Source of the DNA: Colwellia chukchiensis | GTDB lineage: Bacteria; Pseudomonadota; Gammaproteobacteria; Enterobacterales; Alteromonadaceae | Direction of reading: 5' to 3' | DNA length: 64,000 bases | Assembly (NCBI RefSeq): GCF_002104455.1 | Contig: NZ_NBOC01000014.1 | Location: 32,069 to 96,068, forward strand | In this document: positions 17,427-28,605 of the stretch, one piece after another | Numbering within the stretch: position 1 is the stretch's first letter | Layout of the letters: every line of letters begins with the position of its first letter | Translations under genes and position numbers: made by a program | Notes under the pieces: generated by a model | What the model saw: only the letters and a program-made list of their open reading frames with translations | Told to the model about the DNA's origin: nothing | The model's database searches: none

Positions 17427-18510
17427 CCATAATAGCGACCAAGCTAAGGTAATTGCCTGTAATGACAGCATTAGTCATGGTGCGTTAAACACATTGGTCA
17501 ATGGTAAGTCATTAACGCAACAGCAAAGTCATGATGTATTTGAGCAAGTCATTAATGGCCATGTTGCGCCCGAGCGACTAGCCGCTTTGCTTACCGCCTT
17601 AAAAATGAAAGGTGAAACTCCTGCTGAAATCGCAGGGGCTGCAATCGCAATTCGCGCCAATGCCCGCGCATTTCCAAGCCAAACAAGTGCCGTTGCTGAC
17701 TGTGTTGGTACCGGTGGCGATGGCGCAAATACCATTAACATTTCCACCACCGCGGCTATTTTAGCGGCTGCTTGTGGCTTAAAAATGGCAAAACACGGCA
17801 ATCGTAGCGTCTCCAGTATGTCTGGCTCAGCGGACTTACTTGAAGCCTTTGGTGTTAATTTGACCATGTCACCAGCAGTGGCAAGTGAATGTTTAGCAAA
17901 GGCTAATATCTGTTTTTTATACGCGCCTGCCTATCACACCGGCTTTAAACATGCAGGGCCAGTACGCAAAGCCATGGGCATTCGTACTCTGTTTAATATA
18001 TTAGGACCGTTAGTCAACCCAGCACAGCCGGATAAAATGTTACTTGGCGTTTATACCCCACAGTTACTCAAACCAATGGCACAAGCTTTGCTGCTAACCG
18101 GCGTTAAGCATGCATGGGTGGTGCACGGTAGCGGCCTTGATGAAATCGCCCTTCACGGCAAGACAAAAGTCACGGAAATTCACCATGGTGAAATCCATGA
18201 GCGTGAAATATCACCTGCCGACTTTGGCCTAAATAGCTATACCTTGGCAGATATAAAAGGCGCGAGTCCACAAGAAAATGCACAAGTGGTGAAAGCAATA
18301 CTGGCAGGTAAAGGACAAGTCGCCCACAATAGTGCGGTCATCATTAATTGCGCCGCACTGTTATATTTACATCGTGAACAACTTGAGGGTAAAGCCGACA
18401 CTTTAACATTAGCAGCACAATACGCTGCACAAGTACTGGCGTCAGGCGCAGCAGCAAAAACCTTAGCCGATTTAGTAAAACTTTCCAATACAGGAACATC
18501 CGCATCATGA
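17407..18510 (+). CDS. trpD: anthranilate phosphoribosyltransferase
   Basis: Joins phosphoribosyl pyrophosphate to anthranilate. It has 367 residues with a short N-terminal extension, then LVNGKSLTQQQS, the PRPP loop VGTGGDGANTINISTT near 98-113, KHGNRSVSSMSGSADLLEA, and FNILGPLVNPAQP. The ATG at 17407 lies inside the end of trpG and has AAGGGACTGACC before it. The last 4 bases overlap trpCF. Confidence 0.96.
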   Translation: MTITKISHNSDQAKVIACNDSISHGALNTLVNGKSLTQQQSHDVFEQVINGHVAPERLAALLTALKMKGETPAEIAGAAIAIRANARAFPSQTSAVADCVGTGGDGANTINISTTAAILAAACGLKMAKHGNRSVSSMSGSADLLEAFGVNLTMSPAVASECLAKANICFLYAPAYHTGFKHAGPVRKAMGIRTLFNILGPLVNPAQPDKMLLGVYTPQLLKPMAQALLLTGVKHAWVVHGSGLDEIALHGKTKVTEIHHGEIHEREISPADFGLNSYTLADIKGASPQENAQVVKAILAGKGQVAHNSAVIINCAALLYLHREQLEGKADTLTLAAQYAAQVLASGAAAKTLADLVKLSNTGTSAS

Positions 18511-19895
18511 GTAACATACTTGCGCAAATCGTTGCCAATCGCCGCAAAGAAATTGCAGCGCTAAAACAAAGCTTGCCATTAAGCTCCTTTATTGATCAGT
18601 TAACCCCGTCAAAAAAGGACATGTATCAAGCACTAAGCCGCAGCGCCGAAAAGCCTCACGCTGGCTTTATTTTAGAATGTAAAAAAGCCTCGCCATCAAA
18701 AGGTTTAATTCGCGCTGATTTTGACGTCGCAGCAATAGCCAAAATATATGATAAGTATGCTGCTGGCATCTCCGTGCTCACCGAGCATAGTTACTTTCAA
18801 GGGGACTTTAATTACTTAAAAACCGTCAGTGAGCAAGTCAATTGCCCAGTGTTAAATAAGGACTTCTTTTTTGATGTCTACCAAGTCTATTTGGCACGTT
18901 ACTATGGCGCCGATGCCATACTGCTTATGTTAAGTGTATTAACGGATGATGAGTACCAACAGCTTGCTGAGGTGGCGAAGTCATTAAACTTAGCCATTTT
19001 AACCGAAGTGTCGACGGCGCAAGAGTGCCAACGTGCCATTGCTTTAAACGCTAAGCTTATTGGGATTAATAATCGTAATTTACGCGATCTCTCCACCGAT
19101 ATTGCCCGTACCTTTGACTTAGCACCAACAATTCCCGATGATCGTATCGTTATTTCTGAATCTGGCATTTATACTAACGCACAGGTACGAGAGCTTGCCC
19201 CTGCCGTTGATGGTTTTTTAGTGGGCAGCTCGGTCATGGCTGAACACGATATTGACTTAGCTTGTCGACAATTGATATATGGCCGCCACAAAGTTTGCGG
19301 CCTCACTACGCCAGAGCATGCCCAATTTGCCATTGAGGCAGGTGCGGAATTTGGTGGTCTTATTTTTGCAAAAAAGTCACCACGTTATATCAATACAGAT
19401 CAAGCGTTAGCGATAGTGACAAAATATCCAGCGCTTAAGTATGTCGGGGTCTTTGTTAATCACCCCGAACCAGAAGTGATTGCCTTAGCAAAATCATTGC
19501 AACTGGCCGCGGTGCAATTGCATGGCCAAGAAGATGCGCACTATATCGCGCAATTACGCGCTAAATTGCCGCCTAATTGTCAAATATTTAAAGCAATGCC
19601 AGTAGAACACGAGCTAGCGCTGTTAAATAGCAATGTTGACCATATCGTTTTAGACGGTAAACGCGCCGGCAGTGGCGAATGCTTTAACTGGCAAGTGTTA
19701 GCTGAAAGCGAGCAAAATTTATCTCATTGCTTTTTAGCAGGCGGGTTAAATAGTGACAACATCAGCCAAGCTTGCCAACAACTCATGAATCAAGACTTAT
19801 TTGGCTTAGATATCAACTCAGGTGTTGAATCAAGCCCAGGTATTAAATGTCGCGATAAACTGCACCAAGTTTTCGCCAAAATACGGAATTATTAA
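18507..19895 (+). CDS. trpCF: bifunctional indole-3-glycerol phosphate synthase / phosphoribosylanthranilate isomerase
   Basis: Fusion of two TIM barrels catalysing consecutive tryptophan steps. Residues 1-255 are Trp[46 protein letters not shown] and ISESGIYT. From about 262 the TrpF part runs [49 protein letters not shown] and the closing [14 protein letters not shown]. The 462 residues match the E. coli TrpC(F) fusion. It overlaps trpD by 4 bases; trpB starts 1 base after its stop. Confidence 0.97.
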   Translation: MSNILAQIVANRRKEIAALKQSLPLSSFIDQLTPSKKDMYQALSRSAEKPHAGFILECKKASPSKGLIRADFDVAAIAKIYDKYAAGISVLTEHSYFQGDFNYLKTVSEQVNCPVLNKDFFFDVYQVYLARYYGADAILLMLSVLTDDEYQQLAEVAKSLNLAILTEVSTAQECQRAIALNAKLIGINNRNLRDLSTDIARTFDLAPTIPDDRIVISESGIYTNAQVRELAPAVDGFLVGSSVMAEHDIDLACRQLIYGRHKVCGLTTPEHAQFAIEAGAEFGGLIFAKKSPRYINTDQALAIVTKYPALKYVGVFVNHPEPEVIALAKSLQLAAVQLHGQEDAHYIAQLRAKLPPNCQIFKAMPVEHELALLNSNVDHIVLDGKRAGSGECFNWQVLAESEQNLSHCFLAGGLNSDNISQACQQLMNQDLFGLDINSGVESSPGIKCRDKLHQVFAKIRNY

Positions 19896-19896
19896 G

Positions 19897-21138
19897 ATGT
19901 TAAAATCTACAACTGACACGCAAAATACCCTACCCGCCTATTTTGGCGAATTTGGCGGTATGTTTGTTGGCGAGTTACTCGTCCCTGCCCTAGAGCAATT
20001 AGAGCAAGCCTTTATAGAATCTCAAGCAGATGAAGCCTTCTTACAAGAGTTTAATAAACTACTCACCAGTTATGCCGGCAGACCTACACCATTAACCTTA
20101 TGTCGAAACTTGGTGAAAAACCCATTAGCGAAAATATACTTAAAGCGTGAAGATTTACTGCATGGCGGTGCCCACAAAACCAACCAAGTTTTAGGGCAAG
20201 CGTTATTAGCTAAACGCATGGGCAAAACCGAAATTATTGCCGAAACGGGGGCTGGCCAGCATGGCGTCGCCACCGCCATTGCCTGCTCTTTATTAGGCTT
20301 AAAATGTAAAGTTTATATGGGCGCAGTCGACTGTCAGCGTCAGCAACCCAATGTTTTTCGTATGCAATTAATGGGCGCAGAAGTGATCCCGGTAACCGCA
20401 GGCAGCGGCACATTAAAAGATGCCGTAAACGAGGCGCTACGCGATTGGTCCGCCAACTACGAAAACGCCCATTATCTATTAGGAACGGCGGCAGGCCCGC
20501 ACCCTTTTCCCACCATAGTACGCGAGTTTCAAAAAATGATCGGTGAAGAAGCCAAGCAGCAACTACTCGCTGAAGAAGGCCGCTTACCTGACTATGTTAT
20601 TGCTTGTGTCGGTGGTGGCTCTAATGCTATTGGTATGTTTAACGACTTTATCGCAGACGATGATGTAAAACTCATTGGTGTTGAAGCTGGCGGTAAAGGC
20701 ATAGAGACCACACAGCACGGCGCAACCCTCGTTGCCGGCTCTAAAGGCATGTTACATGGTAACTATACCTATATTATGCAAGACGACAATGGTCAAATTG
20801 AAGAGTCGTATTCAGTATCAGCGGGCTTAGATTACCCTGCCGTTGGTCCACAACATGCACAATTAAAAGACTCAGGCCGCGCACAATACGTCGCTATTAA
20901 CGACGATGAAGCGTTAACTGCTTTTCAATTGTTGGCCCGTAATGAAGGCATTATACCTGCACTTGAGTCTTCTCATGCGCTAGCACAAGCCTTAAAAATG
21001 GCCGATAATGCCACCGAAGAAACCATTTTCTTAGTTAACCTTTCCGGTCGAGGTGATAAAGACTTAGCCCATGTCAATGCCATTATCTCGCCAGAGACGG
21101 CTGAAAAAAGCGCTGTAAAACACAGAGGAGAAGCATAA
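19897..21138 (+). CDS. trpB: tryptophan synthase beta chain
   Basis: Pyridoxal-phosphate enzyme joining indole and serine, in complex with TrpA. The start chosen is the ATG at 19897, just after the trpCF stop, giving 413 residues. Longer in-frame starts lie inside trpCF and are less likely. Key motifs are [17 protein letters not shown] near 14-30, the PLP lysine in [15 protein letters not shown] near 93, ETGAGQHG, and the PLP phosphate loop [21 protein letters not shown] is also typical. The stop overlaps the trpA start by 1 base. Confidence 0.97.
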   Translation: MLKSTTDTQNTLPAYFGEFGGMFVGELLVPALEQLEQAFIESQADEAFLQEFNKLLTSYAGRPTPLTLCRNLVKNPLAKIYLKREDLLHGGAHKTNQVLGQALLAKRMGKTEIIAETGAGQHGVATAIACSLLGLKCKVYMGAVDCQRQQPNVFRMQLMGAEVIPVTAGSGTLKDAVNEALRDWSANYENAHYLLGTAAGPHPFPTIVREFQKMIGEEAKQQLLAEEGRLPDYVIACVGGGSNAIGMFNDFIADDDVKLIGVEAGGKGIETTQHGATLVAGSKGMLHGNYTYIMQDDNGQIEESYSVSAGLDYPAVGPQHAQLKDSGRAQYVAINDDEALTAFQLLARNEGIIPALESSHALAQALKMADNATEETIFLVNLSGRGDKDLAHVNAIISPETAEKSAVKHRGEA

Positions 21139-21980
21139 TGAACCAAGCAACTCACCTTGGTCAACGTTATGACCAAGCTTTTGAAAAGTTAGCTAAAAAT
21201 AATGAAGGCGCGTTTATTCCTTTTGTTACTATCGGCGATCCTGATGCTGAACAGTCATTTGCTATCATCAAAACGTTAATTGATGCCGGCGCAGATGCCA
21301 TAGAGCTGGGCATTCCGTTTTCTGATCCCAGTGCCGACGGCGTAACCATTCAAATGGCGGCATTGCGTGCCTTAAACGCGAATATCAACACCGATGTCTG
21401 TTTAGATATTTTAGCGCGAGTTCGCGCCTATGCCCCTGAAATACCCATAGGTTTATTGTTGTATGGCAACTTAGTCTTTGCCCGCGGTATAGATAACTTC
21501 TACCGAGATGTTGCCGCGGCAGGCGTTGACTCTGTCCTCATCGCTGACTTACCTATTCGAGAGTGCCAACCGTTTCGTGATGCTGCCATAGCGCATGGCG
21601 TCGCGCCTATTTTTATTGCTCCGCCTAATGCCAGTGAAGCTACCTTGGCAAAAGTAGCCGAATTTGGCGCAGGCTATACCTATGTATTAAGTCGCGTTGG
21701 GGTGACTGGCACGGAAACAGAAGCAGAAATGACCGGTCATAAACTGATTGATATTTTAGATAAACACCAAGCAGCACCGTCAGTCATTGGCTTTGGTATT
21801 TCTAGGCCTGAGCAAGTCAAAGCGGCATTAGCAACGGGAGCAAAGGGAGCAATCAGCGGCTCTGCTGTTGTTAAAATTATTGAAAATAACCTCGATGACT
21901 ACCCCGCGATGTTAAATACATTAAGTAAGTTTGTTGGCGAAATGAAATCAGCGACTCAACGCATTAGCAAAAAGCTGTAA
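21138..21980 (+). CDS. trpA: tryptophan synthase alpha chain
   Basis: Cleaves indole-3-glycerol phosphate and channels indole to TrpB. It is a TIM barrel of 280 residues with catalytic Glu in [13 protein letters not shown] near 54-66, [24 protein letters not shown] and [10 protein letters not shown]. It begins at ATAATG, overlapping trpB by one base. It is the last gene of the trp operon; a strong terminator follows 70 bases later. Confidence 0.97.
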   Translation: MNQATHLGQRYDQAFEKLAKNNEGAFIPFVTIGDPDAEQSFAIIKTLIDAGADAIELGIPFSDPSADGVTIQMAALRALNANINTDVCLDILARVRAYAPEIPIGLLLYGNLVFARGIDNFYRDVAAAGVDSVLIADLPIRECQPFRDAAIAHGVAPIFIAPPNASEATLAKVAEFGAGYTYVLSRVGVTGTETEAEMTGHKLIDILDKHQAAPSVIGFGISRPEQVKAALATGAKGAISGSAVVKIIENNLDDYPAMLNTLSKFVGEMKSATQRISKKL

Positions 21981-22051
21981 GCTATAAACTGTAAACTGTC
22001 AGTTTTTCAGTCAAAACAAAAAGCTCAGCAGATGCTGGCGGTAAAAACAAC

Positions 22052-22084
22052 AAAAGCTCATAAGTTAACACTTATGAGCTTTTT
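22052..22084. terminator. bidirectional terminator between trpA and glnS
   Basis: AGCTCATAAGT (22055-22065) and ACTTATGAGCT (22070-22080) form a perfect 11-base-pair stem with a 4-base loop. A runs precede it and T runs follow, so it can stop transcription from both sides. It serves trp (plus) and glnS (minus), whose stops face each other. Confidence 0.93.
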
Positions 22085-22103
22085 ATTTAGTAGCCCTTAC
22101 GCA

Positions 22104-23786
22104 TTAGTCAGCGATTTTTGCCCAAGTATCACGCAAGCCAACAGTGCGGTTAAAAACTAATTTACCTGCGGCTTTATCTTGTGCAGATATTTTATTGTCT
22201 AAACAAAAATACCCTTGACGCTCAAATTGAAACGCTTGCTCCGGTTTAGCTGTCGCTAAAGACGGTTCAACTTTGGCATTGTTTACAACAATGAGCGAGT
22301 CAGGGTTGATCACTGATTTTAAGTCATCCACAGCGCCTGGGTTGGGCACAGTGAATAATCGGTCATATAAATGTATTTCCGCGTCCAAACTTTGCGCTGC
22401 CGCTACCCAGTGAATGACACCTTTGGGTTTAGTACCATCACTTGGGTTTTTCCCTAAGGTATCAGGGTCATATTGACAGTAAACTGTGGTCACCTTGCCA
22501 TCGGCATCTTTATCACAACGGGTTGCCGTTACCACATAAGCGCCACGCAAACGAACCGCTTTATCCAACACTAAACGCTTATATTTCTTGTTCGCTTGTT
22601 CACGAAAGTCTTCCGCCTCAATATATAACTCTTTGGCAAAAGGCACGCTGCGTGAACCTTGGCTTTCATCACTGGGATGGTTTTTAACGGTAAGGGTTTC
22701 AAGCTTGTCTTCAGGGTAGTTTTCAATCACAAGCTTTATCGGCTCAAGCACGGCCATCGCCCGTGGCGCATTGTCATTTAAGTCTTCACGGATGCAAGCT
22801 TCAAGCACACTCATTTCTACCGTGTTATCCATTTTGGTGACGCCGATACGTTTAGCGAACTCGCGTATTGAGCTCGGCGTAAAACCTCGACGACGAAAGC
22901 CGGCGATAGTGGGCATTCGTGGATCATCCCAGCCACTGACTAACTGCTCTGCCACCAAACTGTTTAATTTTCGCTTACTCATTACCGTATATTCAAGATT
23001 TAAACGTGAGAACTCGTATTGGCGCGGAGTGGTTTCAATGGAAATATTTTCGATCACCCAGTCATATAAACGACGATTGTCTTGAAACTCTAAGGTACAA
23101 ATAGAGTGGGTAATACCTTCGATGGCATCAGAAATACAATGTGTGAAATCATACATGGGATAAATACACCATTTATCACCAGTTTGATGATGATGGGCAA
23201 ATTTCACGCGATAGATCACCGGATCGCGCATACACATGAAGCTTGAGGCCATATCAATTTTCGCGCGCAGTGCACATTCGCCCTCTTTAAAGCCACCGGC
23301 TTTCATTTTCTCAAATAGTGCTAAGTTTTCCTCAACTGGTGTATCACGGTATGGGCTATTTTTACCTGGCTGCTTTAAGGTGCCACGATACTCGCGCGTT
23401 TCTTCAGCATTTAAGAAACAAACATAAGCTAAGCCTTTTTCAATTAACTCAACGGCGTAGCCATATAAGCGATCAAAATAGTCTGATGAATAGCGAATAT
23501 CGCCGGCCCAGTCGAAGCCTAACCACTTAACATCCGCTTGAATGGAGTTAACGTAGTCAATATCTTCTTTCTCAGGGTTAGTATCGTCAAAACGCAAATT
23601 ACACAAGCCATTGTAATCTTGGGCAATACCAAAATTTAAGCAGATAGACTTAGCATGACCAATATGTAAATAACCGTTCGGCTCCGGCGGAAAGCGCGTT
23701 TGCACATGATCATGCTTGCCGCTGGCAAGATCCGCATCGATGATTTGGCGAATAAAATTGGTTGGACGGTTTTCAACTTCCGACAT
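22104..23786 (-). CDS. glnS: glutaminyl-tRNA synthetase
   Basis: Charges tRNA-Gln. It is a class I synthetase of 560 residues from the ATG at 23786, chosen over a TTG three bases earlier because AGAGG then sits eight bases upstream. [15 protein letters not shown] carries the HIGH motif (near 41-44) and VMSKRKL near 270 is the KMSKS equivalent. [10 protein letters not shown] and [22 protein letters not shown] are typical. The C-terminal part is the two-beta-barrel anticodon-binding domain. It is monocistronic and convergent with trpA. Confidence 0.97.
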   Translation of the reverse strand: MSEVENRPTNFIRQIIDADLASGKHDHVQTRFPPEPNGYLHIGHAKSICLNFGIAQDYNGLCNLRFDDTNPEKEDIDYVNSIQADVKWLGFDWAGDIRYSSDYFDRLYGYAVELIEKGLAYVCFLNAEETREYRGTLKQPGKNSPYRDTPVEENLALFEKMKAGGFKEGECALRAKIDMASSFMCMRDPVIYRVKFAHHHQTGDKWCIYPMYDFTHCISDAIEGITHSICTLEFQDNRRLYDWVIENISIETTPRQYEFSRLNLEYTVMSKRKLNSLVAEQLVSGWDDPRMPTIAGFRRRGFTPSSIREFAKRIGVTKMDNTVEMSVLEACIREDLNDNAPRAMAVLEPIKLVIENYPEDKLETLTVKNHPSDESQGSRSVPFAKELYIEAEDFREQANKKYKRLVLDKAVRLRGAYVVTATRCDKDADGKVTTVYCQYDPDTLGKNPSDGTKPKGVIHWVAAAQSLDAEIHLYDRLFTVPNPGAVDDLKSVINPDSLIVVNNAKVEPSLATAKPEQAFQFERQGYFCLDNKISAQDKAAGKLVFNRTVGLRDTWAKIAD

Positions 23787-24023
23787 CAACAGAACCTCTA
23801 AAATATAAAAAATGTAATTATCGGCATTATATCAATAGAATGAAGCGAAGCGCACCAAAAGAATAGAAATTCTGCTTTGGCTGCCAGCCAATCTAGTGCT
23901 GCCTTTTTATCGCATGACGTCTTAGCCTGAAAAGCAGGCTGAAATTGATAAACTCATTCACATCAGACCAGTAAATTGTTATTGTTATTGCTATTAATGC
24001 TCATTTTTAGGTAAAACCTCAAC

Positions 24024-24971
24024 ATGCTTGACTATGCTGCTTCGCACGCTGCGCCCGCTTCTCAAACTCAGCCGCTGACCCTTAATAATATCAAGCAATG
24101 GCAATATCAATCGAAAAGTCAGCAGTTGATCAACGGGTACTATCGGCCCGGTCACGAAGATGCTCAACGTATACACCTGTTGCACGGTACCGGCTTTTGT
24201 GCCATGACGTTAGCTGCTATGGCATCGCAAATGCCTACTGATTGGTCAATATGGTTAACGGATATTCCCGGCCATGGTGGCTCTACTCAACCCAGCACTA
24301 AAATGCCCAACTGGCAAAAAATGGCCAATCGCATTGCCGATGCGATTTATCAGCAAGCCAATGTTCGAGAGCAGGGGCCCTTGATCGGTATAGGCCACTC
24401 CATGGGCGGTGTATTAACTTTAATGGCGGCGGCTAAGTATCCTGATTTATTCAGTAAAATTATCTTACTTGACCCGGTTTTATTTCAAACAGAAATTATT
24501 GTCGCCCAGCAACTGATGCGTGCAACCGGGGCTTGGCGGCAACGAGCGTTAGTAAAGTCGGTCGCTAACCGAACCGCCAGTTGGCCAAGCTTAGCTGAGA
24601 TGAAAACCGATATTGCCAGTAAAGGCTTTTATAAACCTTGGCATCAACAAGCCATTGAAGATTATTGCCAATATGCTAGTCATAATAATAACCAAGGGGG
24701 GGTTTCTTTAAACTGCGATCCGAGTTGGGAAGCATCGATTTTTGGCTCGTACCCTAAAGGCTTATGGCGCGCGGTACACAAAATTAACATGCCAGTCGAG
24801 ATTTTAGTGGCTAATAAAACCTATTTTTTCATCCCTAAAGCGGTTAAAAGAGCAGCCAAATTCAATCACAACATTCAATGGCAAAACTTTGGTGATCACC
24901 ACTGTTTTCCTATGGAGCAACCGATTGAAACAGCAGCACTGATCACCACTTTACTCTCAGATAACGCTTAA
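24024..24971 (+). CDS. alpha/beta hydrolase
   Basis: Probable serine esterase or lipase-like enzyme of 315 residues, with no signal peptide. Visible are HGTGFCAMTLA near the oxyanion loop, DIPGHGGST, the nucleophile elbow GIGHSMGG (Ser near 129) and the catalytic His in FGDHHCFPMEQP near the end. The acid is probably the Asp of LLDPVLF or one in the cap. The substrate is unknown. It stands alone, divergent from glnS, and a terminator follows. Confidence 0.87.
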   Translation: MLDYAASHAAPASQTQPLTLNNIKQWQYQSKSQQLINGYYRPGHEDAQRIHLLHGTGFCAMTLAAMASQMPTDWSIWLTDIPGHGGSTQPSTKMPNWQKMANRIADAIYQQANVREQGPLIGIGHSMGGVLTLMAAAKYPDLFSKIILLDPVLFQTEIIVAQQLMRATGAWRQRALVKSVANRTASWPSLAEMKTDIASKGFYKPWHQQAIEDYCQYASHNNNQGGVSLNCDPSWEASIFGSYPKGLWRAVHKINMPVEILVANKTYFFIPKAVKRAAKFNHNIQWQNFGDHHCFPMEQPIETAALITTLLSDNA

Positions 24972-25021
24972 TATATTTATCTTGCAATCGACTTTAAGCT
25001 TAAGTGGAAAGTATGAAAAAC

Positions 25022-25049
25022 AAAAAGCGCAGTTTGACTGCGCTTTTTT
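25022..25049. terminator. terminator between hydrolase and lipoprotein genes
   Basis: AAAAAGCGCAGT and ACTGCGCTTTTTT form a GC-rich stem with a short loop and flanking A and T runs. It should act in both directions, serving the convergent genes ending at 24971 and 25087. Confidence 0.88.
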
Positions 25050-25086
25050 GATCCTGTGCAAAACGTTTTATTATTGCACCTTAAAC

Positions 25087-25647
25087 TTAAAATTGTGCTA
25101 CCACTTGTTCAACCACAGATTTAATGGCTTTACTTGGATTGTCTTGCTCAGATGATTTTATGCGCTTTACCGCCCAGCCGTGCCAAACCGGTTGGTGGCT
25201 TTTCACATCGTAAACATCAATGGCTAATTTACCTTCGGTATAGTTACGCACGCGAGTATCATGTCCAATACTTAAACCGCCATAATAGTGATGACCCCAA
25301 GCAAAGTTTGAACGATACATAACAGGTAATGAGTCCACTTTCACTTTGTCACGACTGCCCATGGTATATGAAATAGCAAAGTCAGCCGCTTCTGCATCAC
25401 TGACCAATTGATAACCTTTAGCAATAAACGCCTGCTCTATGGCTTGATCTATTTTAACTTTCATGACGGGGTTAACATCAACCGGCTCAGCTAACACTTT
25501 AGTTTCCTTTAACCAAGCAAAGGTCTTATAGTGCGTAGTGCTAACATCATTATTGCGATCAAAGTTGACGCGTGCTTGTGGCGTAGTTGCACAGCCAGCC
25601 AAAATACCAAGAATTGTTAATACCATGATTAATTTACTTTTTAACAT
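25087..25647 (-). CDS. DUF4136 family lipoprotein
   Basis: Probable outer-membrane-anchored lipoprotein of 186 residues. The signal peptide MLKSKLIMVLTILGILAGC ends in the lipobox LAGC, so lipidation at Cys19 is expected. The mature part has YKTFAWLKE near residue 43, IDQAIEQAFIAKGY and AIDVYDVKSHQPVWHGWA, the pattern of DUF4136. Its function is unknown. The start at 25647 is chosen because GGAAGG lies four bases upstream. Confidence 0.88.
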   Translation of the reverse strand: MLKSKLIMVLTILGILAGCATTPQARVNFDRNNDVSTTHYKTFAWLKETKVLAEPVDVNPVMKVKIDQAIEQAFIAKGYQLVSDAEAADFAISYTMGSRDKVKVDSLPVMYRSNFAWGHHYYGGLSIGHDTRVRNYTEGKLAIDVYDVKSHQPVWHGWAVKRIKSSEQDNPSKAIKSVVEQVVAQF

Positions 25648-25902
25648 ACACCCTTCCAAATAACGTTATTGAAAATACCCAAAGTAATAACAGCCTACCA
25701 TACTTATTTAATTAAGCTGTTGAAAAATGTAATATCTTACTCAAACTCAGTCAAATACTTGTTTGACAAAAAGTGACGCGACGCTAAGCAATAAATCGCC
25801 AAAACGAACTCAATGGCAAGACGCTATCATTGCCTATTCTTCATATGACCAGAGTTATTAGCAAATAATGACAAAATTTTATCCGTTATCGGCATTTTGC
25901 CA

Positions 25903-25931
25903 TTGACACTGACCGAAAAACCCCTTAAAAC
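25903..25931 (+). promoter_or_regulatory. putative ilv promoter
   Basis: A perfect -35 TTGACA at 25903-25908 and a weaker -10 TAAAAC at 25926-25931 are 17 bases apart. Transcription would start near 25938, about 30 bases before the leader peptide. A second TTGACA near 25767 has no good -10. Confidence 0.55.
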
Positions 25932-25969
25932 TGTAGGCATTACTTTTAGATACTCATTAATTTTTATAC

Positions 25970-26050
25970 ATGAACACAATTTACACACCTTTATCTCTCC
26001 TCTTAGTCGTCGTGCTTTCTCAGGTAATGCGCGGGCAATGTGGTGTGTAA
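25970..26050 (+). CDS. ilvL: ilv leader peptide (Leu/Val-rich)
   Basis: A 26-residue frame beginning MNTIYTPLS and then reading LLLVVVL, that is, runs of Leu and Val codons, before a basic tail and TAA at 26048. A terminator hairpin follows 28 bases later, then acetolactate synthase. Codons for the branched-chain amino acids in a leader are the signature of attenuation by charged tRNA-Leu and tRNA-Val. The pattern resembles the E. coli ilvB leader, not that of ilvIH. Confidence 0.82.
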   Translation: MNTIYTPLSLLLVVVLSQVMRGQCGV

Positions 26051-26077
26051 AAAATAAAGTAAAACAAATTTAAACAT

Positions 26078-26110
26078 AAACCCTCGCTCTGCAAAGACCG
26101 GGGGTTTTTT
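26078..26110 (+). terminator. ilv attenuator terminator
   Basis: AAACCCTCG at 26078-26086 pairs with CGGGGGTTT, starting at 26099, with one G-T pair, and is followed by six T. It sits between the Leu/Val leader and the acetolactate synthase start, where an attenuator is expected. The alternative antiterminator pairing was not worked out. Confidence 0.8.
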
Positions 26111-26156
26111 ATTGTTAGTTATTCATCAATCATTTTATTTACACAAGGGATTAGCT

Positions 26157-27884
26157 ATGACTCAGGCACAATATTCAGGTGCTGAACTGGTGGTAAAAAC
26201 ACTATCAGCACTTAAAGTTAAATATTTATTTGGTTACCCAGGCGGTACAGTATTAGATATTTATGACGCGCTCTTTCAACAAGCTGACGTTGAACATATT
26301 CTTGTTCGTCATGAACAAGCTGCCACTCACATGGCCGACGGTTTTGCTCGTGCTACAGGCGAAGTCGGGGTTGTGCTAGCCACATCAGGCCCAGGTGCTA
26401 CTAACTGTATTACCGGTATCGCCACCGCTTACATGGACTCAATTCCTATGGTTGTGCTATCTGGACAAGTACCCACTGGCTTAATTGGCGACGATGCCTT
26501 TCAAGAAACGGATATTGTTGGTTGCTCGCGTCCAATCGTAAAACATAGTTTTAACTGCCGTCGCGTGGTTGATATTCCTAATACCTTAGCGAAAGCTTTT
26601 TATATTGCTAGTACCGGCCGTCCAGGGCCTGTGGTTATTGAGTTACCAAAAGATATTTTAATGCCACAAAACAAGCGCGCCGCATTTAAGTTTGATCCCG
26701 AAGTAACTATGCGCTCATACAACCCAACCGTAAAAGGTCATCATCGGCAAATCAAAAAAGCAGTTAACACCATTAGCCAAGCCAAGCGTCTGGTAATATA
26801 TTCTGGTGGTGGCGTTATTATCGCTAGTGCTGCTGAACTTTTAACCGAGTTAGTAGAAAAACTTAATGCCCCTGTTACTAATACGTTGATGGGTTTAGGG
26901 GGAGTATCTGGCTTACATGATAACTTTATAGGTATGTTGGGTATGCATGGCAGCTTAGAAGCTAACAAAGCCATGGCTAATGCCGATGTTATTCTTGCTT
27001 TGGGGGCTAGGTTTGATGACAGGGTTACCAATAATGTTAATAAGTTTTGCCCTAACGCCACTATTGTCCATGTTGACATTGATCCAACGTCTATCTCTAA
27101 AACCATTAATGCCCATATACCTGTCGTCGGCTTAGTTGATGTAGTCATTAAACAATTACTTAACGAACTTGAGCAACAAGAGTTTACGCCCAACCCCGCA
27201 GATAACCAAAACTGGTGGCAGCAAATAGAGCAATGGCGCGCCGTAAAAAGCGTTAGTTATCAGCAAGATGACGGTAAAATCAAACCACAACGCGTTATTG
27301 AAGCCATGTACCAAATAACTCAAGGTGAAGCGTATGTCTGTTCTGATGTTGGCCAACACCAAATGTTTGCGGCGCAATATTACCCGTTTGCTAAACCTCG
27401 GCAATGGATAAACTCAGGTGGCTTAGGCACTATGGGCTTTGGCTTGCCTGCGGCTATGGGGGTAAAGTTGGCCTTCCCTGATAGTCATGTGATCTGCATT
27501 ACCGGCGATGGCTCAATTCAAATGAACATCCAAGAGCTTTCCACTTGCTTGCAATATAACTTACCTGTGGTAATTATTTCGTTAAATAACCGATCATTGG
27601 GTATGGTAAGACAATGGCAAGACATGGTCTATGGCGGCCGACATTCATCCTCATATATGGAGTCTTTGCCCGACTTTGTTAAATTGGCGGAATCTTATGG
27701 GCATGTTGGTATTCAAATTAATACCCTTGATGAGCTAGACGATAAACTACAACAAGCGTTTGCCATCAAAAATAGACTGGTATTTGTTGATGTCTTAGTT
27801 GACGAGAACGAGCATGTATACCCGATGCAAATACGCACTGGCGCAGTTGATGATATGTGGATTAAAAAAGGAGTAAAAGCCTAA
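26157..27884 (+). CDS. ilvI: acetolactate synthase, large (catalytic) subunit
   Basis: Thiamine-diphosphate enzyme making acetolactate or acetohydroxybutyrate for Val, Leu and Ile. It has 575 residues from the ATG at 26157; an upstream in-frame ATG at 26112 lies against the terminator T run and is rejected. GGA sits nine bases before the chosen start. Motifs are FGYPGG, the TPP Glu in [13 protein letters not shown] near 51, TSGPGATN and the TPP/Mg site [12 protein letters not shown]...NN near 449. Wording is closer to IlvI than to IlvB or IlvG. It overlaps ilvH by 1 base. Confidence 0.96.
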   Translation: MTQAQYSGAELVVKTLSALKVKYLFGYPGGTVLDIYDALFQQADVEHILVRHEQAATHMADGFARATGEVGVVLATSGPGATNCITGIATAYMDSIPMVVLSGQVPTGLIGDDAFQETDIVGCSRPIVKHSFNCRRVVDIPNTLAKAFYIASTGRPGPVVIELPKDILMPQNKRAAFKFDPEVTMRSYNPTVKGHHRQIKKAVNTISQAKRLVIYSGGGVIIASAAELLTELVEKLNAPVTNTLMGLGGVSGLHDNFIGMLGMHGSLEANKAMANADVILALGARFDDRVTNNVNKFCPNATIVHVDIDPTSISKTINAHIPVVGLVDVVIKQLLNELEQQEFTPNPADNQNWWQQIEQWRAVKSVSYQQDDGKIKPQRVIEAMYQITQGEAYVCSDVGQHQMFAAQYYPFAKPRQWINSGGLGTMGFGLPAAMGVKLAFPDSHVICITGDGSIQMNIQELSTCLQYNLPVVIISLNNRSLGMVRQWQDMVYGGRHSSSYMESLPDFVKLAESYGHVGIQINTLDELDDKLQQAFAIKNRLVFVDVLVDENEHVYPMQIRTGAVDDMWIKKGVKA

Positions 27885-28384
27885 TGCGCAGAATTTTAGC
27901 AATATTATTAGAAAACGAAGCGGGCTCATTATCGCGTATTGTTGGCTTGTTTTCGCAACGAGCCTTTAACATTGAAAGTTTAACTGTTGCGCCGACAGAA
28001 GATGCCAGCTTATCGCGGATCACCATAGTTACCAAAGGTAACGACAAAATACTCGAGCAAATAGTCAAACAAGTTAACAAACTCATTGATGTGATAAAAA
28101 TTACCGACTTAACTGAACGCAGCCATGTAGAGCGTGAATTATTGCTCATTAAAGTGTTAGCCATGAATGAAAAGTCGCGCAGTGAAGTCAAACGCATTAC
28201 TGATATTTTTCGAGGCTCAATAATTGATATAGGTAAGCAAATTTATACTATTGAATTAACCGGCGATGTTGAAAAAATAAATGCTTTTATTCAAGTACTT
28301 GCCAATGAAACAGAAATTATCGAGTCGGTTAGATCTGGCTGTGTTGGCATAGCCCGTGGTGACAAGGCACTAAGTGTAAAATAG
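27884..28384 (+). CDS. ilvH: acetolactate synthase, small (regulatory) subunit
   Basis: Regulatory partner that confers valine feedback. The 166 residues match IlvH (about 163), not the short IlvN (about 96). It has an N-terminal ACT domain (ILLENEAGSLSRIVGLFSQRAFNIESLTV, described by position 5-33) and a C-terminal half with IFRGSIIDIG and SGCVGIARGDK. The start overlaps the ilvI stop in TAATG. An imperfect hairpin follows at 28419-28467. Confidence 0.96.
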   Translation: MRRILAILLENEAGSLSRIVGLFSQRAFNIESLTVAPTEDASLSRITIVTKGNDKILEQIVKQVNKLIDVIKITDLTERSHVERELLLIKVLAMNEKSRSEVKRITDIFRGSIIDIGKQIYTIELTGDVEKINAFIQVLANETEIIESVRSGCVGIARGDKALSVK

Positions 28385-28418
28385 TCATAGCGTTTACGAT
28401 ACGACAATACCCAAGTGT

Positions 28419-28467
28419 TAGCGTTAAAATATTAGCTGCCTAACGGCGGCTAATATTACGTTAGCGC
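28419..28467 (+). terminator. imperfect hairpin after ilvH
   Basis: TAGCGTTAAAATATTAGC and GCTAATATTACGTTAGCGC can form a long imperfect stem around a 12-base loop. No T run follows, so this is a weak terminator or an mRNA-stabilising hairpin. Confidence 0.4.
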
Positions 28468-28605
28468 TTATGGGTTATTGGCCTGCTCTGGCATTTTGTT
28501 ATTAATAAACCAAACTCCCTGCAAGCACATGATAACTAACGAAGCAGGAAAGCAAACCTGATCAGCATGCTAAGTTGGCGCTATATGCACAAGAGCGCGA
28601 AAAAG

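Noticed and set aside
26112..26156. Longer start for acetolactate synthase
   Set aside because: The ATG at 26112 lies right against the terminator T run; the ATG at 26157 has a fitting ribosome site and gives the family length.
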